The notes under the pieces: model-generated
Database searches by the model: none
What the model was told of the DNA's origin: nothing
The model's input: the letters and a program-made list of their open reading frames with translations, nothing else
In this document: piece after piece, positions 1 to 10,058 of the stretch
How the letters are laid out: the number at the start of each line of letters is the position of its first letter
Numbering within the stretch: the first letter of the stretch is position 1
Source of the DNA: Akanthomyces muscarius
Lineage: Eukaryota > Ascomycota > Sordariomycetes > Hypocreales > Cordycipitaceae
DNA length: 64,000 bases
Assembly (NCBI RefSeq): GCF_028009165.1
Contig: NC_079245.1
Coordinates: forward strand, 1,860,001 to 1,924,000
Direction of reading: 5' to 3'
Translations under genes and position numbers: made by a program

Positions 1-1
1 G

Positions 2-187
2 ATGTGGTTGGAGAACATGACGTTGCGTATGCTATCGATACAGGCACGTGGTGCATTTCCTATAACCGACGAGCTCTTTCCTGTAATGGAAACCACGAGG
101 GTAGTTGAGGCGGAAACTCGATGGGAAAAGGCACGCAGGCTTGGAATAGCTATAAAAGACCTGCCGCATTCAGAAGACGAAGACTAG
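2..187 (+). CDS. C-terminal end of an unidentified protein (cut by the window edge)
   Basis: A frame is open from the left edge and stops at 185-187. The last 61 residues are a mixed hydrophobic and charged stretch ending in an acidic tail (PHSEDED). The amphipathic, Arg/Glu-rich pattern would fit the C-terminal helices of a soluble regulator, but I do not recognise a family. The ATG at 2-4 is unlikely to be the true start, because the frame is already open at the edge. It is co-directed away from the minus-strand monooxygenase relic that follows. A chance open frame cannot be excluded. Confidence 0.3.
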   Translation: MWLENMTLRMLSIQARGAFPITDELFPVMETTRVVEAETRWEKARRLGIAIKDLPHSEDED

Positions 188-699
188 TTAAGATCTTGAG
201 TTAGCTTCATTGACCCTCCGCCCGGTTTTATTGGTGAAGTCGAGCTTGTAGGGACAATCATCGGTCAACGACCTACCCTACGTCCCAGTAGCGTGAACGC
301 GCCCTGGAGCCACAAGCAACAACAGCGAGTAGCTTTCAAAAAGGCGCGGACCATGTTTCATTGATCGGATTTTATTTACTGAGATTGACTTTAAACAATC
401 TAGCATTTAGATTATTTGTTATTCTTTTCTGTGTCGCCACAGCTGTGTAGCCACCGCCGAACAGCTCATACTTGCATCAGACGCCTTTAATGACACCTGC
501 GGGACAGGTCGAGGAGAGAACGCTACAAGCGGTTGTCGAGAAATATGTTTAAATAGTATTATGAGTTCTTAGTATGCCCTATCTCCATATCCGCCATTGA
601 GAAATAAACACTGCGTCTGCTCCAAACTGTCTGTTGCGAGCTTGGTTGCTTGACACGCGATGCTTGATACGTGCAGAGCAAATTACGCCGCCATTGCTT
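188..699. other. Intergenic, no gene seen
   Basis: This stretch lies between the end of the left-edge frame and the 3' end of the monooxygenase relic. It is moderately AT-rich around 360-430 and 540-610 and contains only short, interrupted frames. I see no RNA gene, repeat or mobile-element end. Confidence 0.5.
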
Positions 700-1917
700 T
701 CAGGTACGCCACGGTCTACACGTCAAGCTATTAGCGACTTCTCCTCGTTGTAGGTCAGTTGGCAATCTACCCACATGCAGGTACACGTCGTATTCAAGAA
801 GGTGTGCTCGAGTGCTGGGGACAAAGCTGCCTGTCGCAACAGCGGGCGGGTCAAAGTCTTCGAGTCTTCTACCATGATTGTCTTCATTAGGTGCTATAGT
901 TGGGACCGGCGTCTGCGCATCAGACTTCGGTGCAGATTTGATAAAGGTGTCGTCCTGCGCTTTTTGTTCCGGGCCGTCGGGGAGGTGGATCATATTCATG
1001 TTGTGATGACCTACCTCGGTGATGAAAGTGGCACGAGGTTTTCTGATCTTTTCAAAAGAGTCGAGGGCAGCATCTATAGTTTGAGCAGACTCGATACATT
1101 CCGCGATGCACAGAGAGTCCTCTATGCCGCTGGCCGCTCCCTATCAATGGGGCTTAGTCTCGCAATGTGGCTTGCGTCGGCTGATGCAAAAAACGGACTT
1201 ACCATTGCCGCGTATGGTAGCATGGTATGCGCAGCATCACCAAGTAGAACAACGCGACTGCCAGAACTTCGCCATGTTTCCAGAGCTGGGATGTCGGAGA
1301 GCTTCCAAATGTAAGGGGCCTCGCTCGCCAGATCTAGGATTTTGTGGATTCGCGGTTCAAAAGCGGCGTATTGACGGCGCACCTGATCGACATCGCACTG
1401 CTTGTACCACTCCCCAGCACTGCCATCGTCCTTCTCAATGGTGAAGCAAAAGTTACAAGAGTCGCGAAAGTCGGGCATGTCCATATGGTTCACGCCAGAA
1501 TACGGTCCTGACCAGAACCCGCTGCGGTTGAGAAAAAACTTGAGATCCGGGTCTGCTGCCAGTTTTTCGCGCGACACATTAACACTGTATGCTGTCAATG
1601 GATTCAAAGGTTCGACTTGATAGCCCAGCACTTTGGTCCGAGAAGCTGATCGAATACCTGAATGCGAGTTAGCGGGGAGGCTCGCAGCAAATAATTCGCA
1701 GCAGGGGCATCTCATAGCGAGTGAGAATCTTGGTCGCATTTGGCTGGAGCTGCACTGGTCCACTAAATGTTGGTTCCGCCTCGGGGTGCTTCTCAAAGAC
1801 GACGACGTTCTGGGGTTGAGCTCCGTGAATCCGCAACGCAATCGCAGTGGAAAGACCAGCGACTCCTGCGCCAATGATGGCAATGTTGAGGATTTTGGGG
1901 GTTTTATCTTGTGCCAT
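700..1917 (-). pseudogene. FAD-dependent monooxygenase (salicylate-hydroxylase-like), internally deleted
   Basis: The start at 1917 gives an N-terminal Rossmann motif IAIIGAGVAGLSTAIALR followed by the expected 'LQPNATKIL' stretch. That frame then ends at a stop near 1669. Directly next to it a second frame resumes at 'HSGIRSA', a part of the fold that normally lies about 100 residues further on, and continues through GDAAHTMLPYAA (the FAD-binding GD motif). An intron (donor gtaagt near 1204, acceptor near 1145) joins this to 'GAASGIEDSLCIAECI' and 'HLPDGPEQ', ending at 700. Family members are about 400-450 residues. The missing block, covering the region between the first FAD motif and the middle sheet, plus the frame change make a functional enzyme unlikely. 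An ordinary intron cannot explain it, because only about 50 bp separate the two parts. Confidence 0.62.
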
Positions 1918-2604
1918 GATGGAGGGCTTCGTTGGCAAATGAGACGGTTTGTAAGATTTGGTGGTAGGATTGGGACGCAAACTGCTGCGATACGAGGCGA
2001 CATTGGTACGAATGGAAGTGGTTGAGTGAAGAAAGAGCAACGTTAACGCTAGCCTTTCCTTTCAACCACTCATCTGTTATGTAGGATTACAGCTTCTACA
2101 CCACGTGTGATGAGTGGGAAGAAACTAGAAGCATTCAGTGCAGAGGGCCACTACGACATACTGCAATGTTACCTTTGGACAGAAGAAGGCTGGAGGGGGC
2201 GGAGGTGGTTTCTTCACCGAGCCATTTAATACCTAAACAAGATACATGGCCCGCCGTGGTCAGGCTCCAGTGGCGTATTATCCTTACCTCCTCACACTAG
2301 CCAGGATTATGCCTTTTAGTTGCTTGTAGAGACTTGTCCGTTGCTGGCCTTAAGTATGCGAAGCTTTATCGTATTCGTGGACTTGATAATTGACAGCGTG
2401 ATCGGAGAGCAGAAGATGGCCGAGCAGCAGCTAATATCTAGCAATCCATGCTGGCTACCTTCAGTGCCATGGTAGCTAACTAACACGTAGCTATCTACCA
2501 GTACATGCGCTTGCAAAGATACAAATAACAAGTGGGATATTGTAAGTAATTAATAGAAACAAAAGCATTGACTTCCTTCAAGGCCGGCGCAGGCCTCTCT
2601 GTAA
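1918..2604. other. Intergenic, no gene seen
   Basis: The stretch separates the start of the monooxygenase relic from the 3' end of the rhodopsin-domain gene, both on the minus strand. Only short frames with many stops are present. It may include the promoter of the relic. No motif was recognised. Confidence 0.45.
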
Positions 2605-3940
2605 TCAGTCCTTGGTGACCTTGACGTCCTGCTGGACATAGACACAGTCAAGCCGAGCGGTCTCAAGCGCCTCCAAGTCGTCTCCAGGCTTGGGGAATTG
2701 GCCAGCAGGCAAAGGCGCAGTGGAGGAGGTTGACGTAGATGACTTTTGCGATTCTGTGTTGGCCCCTTGAGCCCAGAGAGCCGCCTGAGCGATGGGGGCC
2801 AATCGAGGCCAAGGAAATGGCACTGCGAACGCTGCGGATGATGGATTCCGGTCCAACCTTGGCAAAAACTACCCAGATTAAGGGAAGGTTTATGGCGACG
2901 GCCATGATACCGAGCTCTAACGCCATGTAAAAGATGGCCCTAGTGAGTTGCCCTGCGATCGAAAAATTATAAACAAGCTCCCAGGTTTCCACTGATTAGG
3001 TGGGCAACCTACTTTGACGAGCCATACGGTATGCCGCAGCGCCAGCTAAGTTGCAAGAAGCACGAGTTAATAAATGCTGGCCTATACAGGCGGGAAAGCT
3101 TCGTCTGAGTGAGGCACCTACCATTGACGATTTGAGTGAAGACAACGACGCGAACAGTAGAAGCAGCAAATCCGCTATTACTTCTCATTAGCTGTCTGCT
3201 ATGCACGGTCTTCCAAGGATTTCCCATGCGACGAAACTTACAAGCAAGCAAGAAGGATTATCCCCAGCAAGCAAACTTTTCTGATCGTAGTGGTGTGGAA
3301 CTGAAGAACCTGGGCAAGAGTGTAAGTCCACCGGGTCTGCGCTGAGAACTGCCTTGCGTTGTGCCGTGCAGAAGATGAGGTAGTAGAAGAACAGCGCGCT
3401 CAACTTTCCGCACCCGAGGGCAAAGGTGAAGAGAATATTTCCTACAATGGAAATCTTACGTCGGTTAGATGATCAAGCAGATCAAGACGGAGACGCATCA
3501 AGAGCTGTACCGTCTGAGATTTTTTCACGTGTTCTTTGACCTCTTCTTTCGAAACCTCAAAGCTCGAGTATCCCAACGATCGGATACTGATCACTGCGTT
3601 TGTAGGTCAGCCACGCCCATGGCCCAGTAAAAAAGGGAGGTGCAGCATACTGTGGAGATAACAGGAAGATCCAGCAATAAATGCAATCTGCGATTGGACG
3701 CTGTTAGGCCGGGCACTGCTATTCTGTTGGATATTTGTAGGCCCCGCTCAGGTGATCGAGCGCATTACACTGAGCCAGATGGCATACCAAGACAGGAACG
3801 GTGAGCCAGTCATCCACGCGAACATGAGCCTTTTGCTGGAGTCTGGCAACGAATCGAAAGACAACGGCAATCGTGATGAGGCCAATCGTAGTACCCAGGA
3901 GGCCCTTGAGGCTGTCGGCGGTGGTGTCCGGCGCGGCCAT
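2605..3940 (-). pseudogene. Rhodopsin-domain integral membrane protein (fungal 7-TM family), fragmented
   Basis: Pieces of the fungal integral-membrane 'rhodopsin domain' family occur in order on the minus strand. The start at 3940 begins MAAPDTTADSLKG and runs into FRFVARLQQKAHVRVDDWLT, the hallmark first helix and DDWLT motif. A middle piece reads FTFALGCGKLSALFFYYLIF. A late piece has LELGIMAVAINLPLIWVVFAKVGPESIIRSVRSAIS, matching the last helix and the Ser-rich cytosolic tail (positions about 2770-2990). The C-terminal frame ends DVKVTKD at 2605. The pieces lie in different frames. Some junctions have plausible introns (a gtaagt donor near 3248), but the tail needs a frame change near 2780 with no splice sites, and one linker carries an in-frame stop. 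I favour a decayed gene; a many-exon gene with sequence errors is the alternative. Confidence 0.48.
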
Positions 3941-6428
3941 GACGGGCGGGATTAGCGGGCAGACAGGTAGAGGTGGACAGACGGGGGAGAAGCCGGACAT
4001 GGGCACAAAAGAAGTCCCGAGAATGAAAGAAACCGAGAATCCTTGTATCACGAATTCATGAGTGGGGAAAACACCTCCCATCTTCACCACTCGGCGAGGG
4101 TGTTAGACGACCCTGCGGGTTGTGTTCAGACGTGGTATTGTTAGGGTTCTACGTAGTTTCTGGTTTACATCGCCCGCTGCTGCGTTCAAAGGTTCCTGCG
4201 AGCCGCCGCCAAAAAAAGGTGGCTGAGGTGATCGGTGTTGCTGGCCGTATTTAGTGTCTCGAAAGATCAACTTCATGCAAAAGCACGCCCCGCCGCAAGC
4301 CGAAGTCCTGTGTTAGGAAATATTCCCAAGACCTGCCCCAAATCGGCCCAAATACATCAATTACATTCATTTCAACCACAGATGCAATGGATATCGTGCA
4401 GTCTGAGCGATGAGGAGATGAGATGGGCCACCTGGTTCACGTGGCTGGCCAGTGTAGTGGCTTCGAGCCTTGGGTCACGCCTACTGCGTCCTTGACCATC
4501 CGCAAGGCTGCCGGGGTTAGCAGAGCGCCATGGGCGGAGCGAGACTAATGCATGGTGCGCAGTTGATTTAATGTAAGGCTGCAAAGGGATGCAGCCGTCG
4601 GACGGAGCGAGAGGGGCGTGCCTGGCGCAGCGGCGGAGGTGAATAATGCCAAATGTCACTTCTGACAGAAGTGAGCTGGCAACGGAGGAGCGGTTCAAAT
4701 AGCCTGATGTGTACTAGCCAACGTTGGTTATTTACCGATTAACTAGCAGATTAAGGCGACCTATATCTCGGCGGCCACCCGCACGAACCGCCCCCAACCA
4801 CCATGCCTGACCAAGGCGTTCGCACATGAATGTTGTACCGCTGATACAGGCTTTCGGGAACTACAGGGTAAGTGAAAATAATATTTTTGGGGGGGGGGAT
4901 GTGGCTATTTTGTGTCCTTCCTGTCAAGTCTGTATTGTTGTGACTCTTCGTGCGCCAGCAGCGAATGGCCAATTGGGTGAGCTGCGAACAGCCTGGCGCG
5001 CATCCTAGCCGATGTGCCCAAGACCTGATTGTACGATTGGATCTGATCCTGGTAAGCGGCCACATAAGAGCCGTGAAACTGCAAAAGGTTCAAATCTATT
5101 AGTTTGAGCCTCTTTTATGCCAGTGTGGGGTCCCAAACTAAGTAAGAAATCAAAATCATCGCCAAGTTGAATAGGCGAATTCACCATCCTTGTCCGTGTT
5201 TGGTCGTTTCTTCACCGCGCCAGCATCGCCATTTCTCGATCCTTTGCATAGTTGCGGGGTTCTTCACTACTTCATTTTTACCAGACAACGAATGTCAAAG
5301 TCAGCAAGTCACTTTAGCTAAAACCTGATATTTCGGACAGTCGATTGATGAGCAGAAACCTTGTAAGAGTGTGGGCCACCAGCCAAGCTGGCTATAGACC
5401 CGTAAGAAGAGTGTTTAATGTTGGTGTTATTATCAGTAGCGATATAGAAGTCTCGATGAGGGAGCGACGCAAATGATTGCCTTGTTTTGGACCATCCATC
5501 ACCTTTGTCGCTTTGTGTGATTGTGGCATGGAAAAGCGACGCTTGAGAATAAGTTACCTATATGTGCTATACTGGGTACTGTAACTAGTGGTGTGGCGGC
5601 GCCCAAGCCGTTCTTCTAGAACGTGCGGGGTCTTCCATTCGCTGACATGGGTCTCTAACAAGTTGATCCGGGGAACCGGGGAAGATGGCAAGATGCGACT
5701 CGCATGCGACACGGAAGAAACGGACATGTGGCCGCATCATACCCCCGAGGCCGCCACAGCACACGGTCAAGGGGGTCAATTGAGCGAAAAGTGCGGTATT
5801 TTATTCGACGACAAAGGCAATTGGAAGAAATACAGTGGACAAAAGCGCCAATTCCATGCACAGGTGCCCTGGACTTGCGAAAATAGCGCTCTTGTACTAG
5901 TCAGACAGCACATGTACAGTGAGCCGCGCGGGCTGTATCAGCCTCGGCCTTGGATTGAGCGTTTTTAATGTCTTGACCTGTTGGGCATGTAAGTGGGCTC
6001 AGCTTGACACAGCCAACGGCAACGTCGGGATGACGTCTACACTATGTTTAGGTTGGAACCAACCAACCCTTTGCTCTTAGACTTTACCAGATCCATCCAA
6101 ATAAAGGTTATCTTCTTTCTGCGCCTTGGCCTCTTTCCCGCAAAGGATCCGCCATTACAACCGAGAATTACGGTTCCCCGAATGCGTCTGGGCCACGACA
6201 CAGCTCTCTCTTACCTCTTCCCCACAGGATTATTCTGTCCCGCCTCAAGCCACTCATGACGCCCCGAGAATAAGCTTCCAGCCTGATTCGTTCGTCCCCT
6301 TCCCGTCCCGGGCGTCCGTCATCCTCCCCATTCGTGTCTCACTCATTTTCCTATTCTTCATTCATTCCGCCGTCTTTGTTTCGCATGTAGGATATGAATT
6401 GACTGTCCCTCACGCGACCACCGCCACT
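3941..6428. other. Long gene-free stretch upstream of the 6429 gene
   Basis: About 2.5 kb without a recognisable gene. It has a 10-base G run at about 4889-4898 and several unsupported frames; the longest, on the plus strand at 5588-5968 (126 codons), lacks an ATG at its start. The last 350 bp before 6429 are rich in CT and CCC, as is typical of fungal promoters and 5' leaders. No transposon proteins, terminal repeats or RNA genes were seen. Confidence 0.5.
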
Positions 6429-7791
6429 ATGTACACCCACGAAGCCACCCTCACCCAGACGCCGCTCCACGTCCTCGGCCTCGTGCTGCGGGAGCTCGAC
6501 AGCCTGCACTCGCTCGGCTCTGCCATTCTCGCGCACCCGGTCCTGCACGCCGCCTTCACCGAGGACCCAGCGCGCATCACGCGCGACATCCTCGACGCGC
6601 AGATGAGCCCTGCGACCGCACGCCTGGCCTACGCCGCGCACGCCGCCCGCGACGTGGACCGCACCTCGACGGCCGCCGTCAAGGCCTTTGCCGACGCCTG
6701 GCTTGTCCCGCTCGACGACGACGCCGCCGCCGCCGAGGCCGGCAGCGAGGGTGGCCCGCTGGGCATCTGGCCGTGGGGCCTTTCGCTGGCCGACATCGTC
6801 TCCATGAGCAAGACGCATGGCATCGTCGAGGATCTGACGGCGCGCCTCGTGGATGCGGCGCTGCCGCAGTGCGAGGCACTGTTTGGCAGCCGCAGGCGGG
6901 ACTGCACTCGGGCGACGCCCGCCGAGGTCGCCAGGATCCATCGCATGCTGTACGGGTTCGAGATTTACTGCGGGCTGCTGTTCCGCGACGCGGGCGATTG
7001 CAAGGCCGATCTAAGCTGGCGGACAGAGGTCAATTTTCAGCTGAGCGCGGCGCTGTACCACGACAACGTCGTCAAGGCGAATAATCAGCTGGCGTGCATT
7101 CACGATTTTCTGGAAAACATCGTGCTGCAAGGTGAGCACGGGATTGTAACAGTGAGATGAGGAATGAGACACTGACTGGGATTGCCGTCTAGCGTTTAAG
7201 CAAGTGGCCATGTACGATGTCGGTTGGGGTGCACACGAGGTCGACTTTTTATCCACAGGCAGTGCCAACGAGCACGTTCAGGCCTACGTGAGTCAATTCC
7301 CACTTTCTTTCTTGCAAGGGGCGAAATCTGATAAATGTCGCCAGCTATCGCTAGGACTAGAATATATATACAAACTCGCCCAGGCCAACACGCGCCTGCC
7401 GCCCAACGCCGGCCCCGACGCGCAGCTGCAGCACTTTCGCACGCTGCGGCGCATGTTGCTCACGCACCGCTACTCGGCCACCAGCACGCTGCCGCCCAAG
7501 ACGGCGTACATGCTCGCCAGCGAGCTCAACGCCCACAGCCGCGCGCACCTCGCCAAGACGGGTGCCGCCGAGCGCCAGCACGCATGCCACCTGTGGGATG
7601 AGCCGACCGGTCCGCCGTCGGCCAAAGACGTCGAGATGCGGTGCTTTGTGGCGAGCCGCTGGGCCGCCGAGGGCCAGGCGCGGGACAAGGAGGTCGAGGA
7701 GACATATCGCCCGGCAATGGAGAGATCGTGGGCACGGCGCAAGGGCATGTATTTGCAAGGATACAGGGGTTTCTACATGGAGCATATTTAG
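6429..7791 (+). CDS. Unidentified fungal protein, 414 residues, three exons
   Basis: Exons are 6429-7131, 7193-7287 and 7345-7791. The introns (61 and 57 nt) have gtgagc/tag and gtgagt/cag ends, and the phases join exactly into 414 residues. The start MYTHEATLTQTPLHVLGLVL follows a pyrimidine-rich leader. An in-frame upstream ATG would add about 100 low-complexity residues and is not preferred. The N-terminus, with leucine-rich helices 'LRELDSLHSLGSAILAHPVLHAAF', resembles the start of many fungal proteins that carry an F-box-like helix bundle, but there is no clear F-box motif. The rest is alpha-helical and Ala/Arg-rich with 'IWPWGLSLADIVSMSKTH' in the middle. Strong third-position GC bias supports coding. 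The function is unknown. Confidence 0.78.
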
Positions 7792-7991
7792 AGGGCGCAT
7801 ACAAACAAACGCATATACAGGGCATGGTCTATCACGGTTACGGTTATGGTTATGGTTATGATTATAGAGTATATTAGGTCATTTTTTCGGAGTTGGACCA
7901 TCATTTCAATTTATTAAAAATATGAATCTCTGAACAAGGGGCATCGTCTTTCCGGCTCATAAGGAACGTGTTCATTTTCACAGCAGTGGCA

Positions 7992-9181
7992 TTACTTGCG
8001 CGCCGCGGCGACAGCAGGCACCTCTTCCTCCAGCGGCAGAATGTTGGGCAGGGGGCCAACGGGCGTGATGGACAGCGGGTTGATTTGGGTGTGGCTGCGG
8101 GTGTAGTGCCACTTAATGTGCTCAAACTGCGTCGTGTCCTTGAACGCGGGCAGCTTCCAGTAGAGGTTACGCATCCACCGGTGGGTGGCGGGGTAGCCGG
8201 AGCGAATGTCGCGGATGTTGCACTTGAAGTGCTGAACGTAGACGGGGTCGAAGCGGATGAGCGTGACGTACAGCCTAATGTCGACCTCGGTCAGAGTCTT
8301 GCCAAAGTAATACGGGCCCTCCTTTTGGCCCTGAAGGTGCTTCTCGACGCGGCCGAGCGCTTCAAAGAGGGCGGTGACGTTGCGCTCATAGGCATCCGCG
8401 GTGGTGGCGAAGCCCGACTTGTAGACGCCGTTGTTGATGAGGTCGTACTGCCACTTGTGAGCGTCTTCAATGTCGCTGCGGAGTGCCTCGGGGTAGAGGT
8501 CGGCACCGCGGTGCTCTTGATCCAGCAAGTCGTCAAACTACTTTGGTCAGCAATTTTCTCAAAAAAATAAGTCAAAACAACTCACCTCGGATCCAAAAAT
8601 GCGCAAAATTTCACTGCTTTCATTGTTCACAATCTGCTTTGTCTTCTTGTCGTACAGGACCGGCACCGTGAAGCGACCCGCGTAGTCCTTGTCCGACTCA
8701 TAGTACACCTGGCGCAGGTGTGTAAACGCCTCGTGGCCCTCGATAGGGTCCGGGATCACATTCGCGCCGGGCTCCTTTTCATCCTTGGTGACGAAGCGCC
8801 AGCCGCCCTCGCCGAGGTGCCAGTGGACGACAGAAAAGGTGATGAACTTGTCAAGGCCCTTGAGCTGGCGGGCGATGAGCGTGCGGTGAGCCTACAAGTG
8901 TCAGCGGGGAGGGGTATGATTCATCAGAATAAGAGGTGGAAAGCATACCCAGGGGCAGGCGTAGGATACAAAGAGATGGTAGCGGTCCTTCTCGGGAGGG
9001 TACTTGGCACCGGCCTCGCGGGAAATGTGATCGCGGAACGAGCTGACCTGGCGCTTGAACTCGCCCGACTTGTCGCTGCGGTCGACCCAGTCGGTGATTT
9101 TGGCGGGAGTGGACTGACGAGTTAGCTGTTCAGCTCAACACAATGGAAGAGAAGGACGGAGTCTGGTCAGGAGCTTACCAT
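7992..9181 (-). CDS. ECM4: Glutathionyl-hydroquinone reductase / omega-xi class GST (ECM4/GTO type)
   Basis: The 339-residue protein is encoded by exons 9179-9181, 8949-9113, 8586-8891 and 7992-8537. The first coding exon is only the ATG, split from STPAKITDW by a 65-nt intron. The N-terminal thioredoxin fold has SYACPWAHRT, with Cys54 as the predicted nucleophile that takes glutathione from glutathionyl-hydroquinones. The next block has FTVPVLYDKKTKQIVNNESS, the cis-Pro and glutathione-binding SNAIL/TRAP equivalent. The C-terminal helical domain has YYFGKTLTEVDIRLYVTL and YPATHRWMRNLYW, both diagnostic for the xi class. The length fits fungal ECM4/Gto proteins. A cytosolic role in quinone and thiol redox repair is known for the family. 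The gene is divergent from the histidine kinase gene across 877 bp. Confidence 0.94.
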
Positions 9182-10058
9182 TTTGATTGCTTGCGTGGTG
9201 AAATGTGCTGTGTGTGAGGGAGCTCGCAATTGAGGGGTAGCTGGGAGCTGTGATGACCCCGCGCTGTGGTGGTGACGGATTCGCGTAGAGCTGGGAGCGG
9301 CAAGCTTGGCGATTGTAGCGAAGACGATGTTTTGATGGGCGAGCGTTGGACGGCTGAGCTGCGCAACGTTCATTGGCAGCTTTTTTAACTTGTGATGATT
9401 GTGATCCGGGATTGAACTTTTTTCCCGGGAGAGGTTCTTCGGCCGATATAAGTACTCAACCCCTCGATGGCGAAAGCTTAATAGGTAGCTTGGTAGATAT
9501 TAGTGGTAGCTGACCATATCCTGACCTAATCAGAGCGCAGCTTGATGGCGGTCCCAGAGACACGAGGCGAAAGGGCACTAAGCTGCTAAAAGTCATGGTT
9601 TTTAATCGCTGACAAAATAAATCAATAATTATTGAGCTGCTATTACAGCGACATCGTGATCCACTCATTCATCGCTAATCTGGATCATTTGCTCCGTCCA
9701 TGCGCTGATTAATTACCTAACCTACTGCTTAGTTAGATACATGCAAAACGGGTCCAGGGTGGTGCGCACCGTTGCGCTGGGTGTCATTTTCACGTCGGTA
9801 GTTAGCACACATCACTTCTGCTAGTTTCACAGTCTTTTGCATGTCCAGCAAGATGGAATACCGTTACCACAGGTGATTGTTGCCAGCCTTTGGCAGCTTT
9901 GAAGCCGCGAGGCTTGACTTACTCTCCCACCCGAGTCATGTACCCTGGAGCCTCAGGCACACACATTTCGTCCGTTTGCCATTCGTGCCAACTCAACTTC
10001 GGCTTCGCCCCCGCGACACGCCCCGCGCAGAGCTAGGCGTCGTTCCAAACGACGAGGA
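9182..10058. other. Divergent intergenic region between GTO and histidine kinase genes
   Basis: This 877-bp stretch separates two head-to-head genes and should hold both promoters. It contains AT-rich patches (9590-9720) and a CT-rich stretch close to the kinase start. I see no unambiguous TATA box or recognised operator, and no gene. Confidence 0.5.

Noticed and set aside
5080..5110. GGTTCAAATCTATT resembling a tRNA B-box
   Set aside because: It does not match the consensus and no acceptor-stem pairing is visible around it.
5588..5968. 126-codon plus-strand open frame
   Set aside because: It begins at GTG, contains mixed low-quality sequence and has no recognised domain or supporting splice sites.
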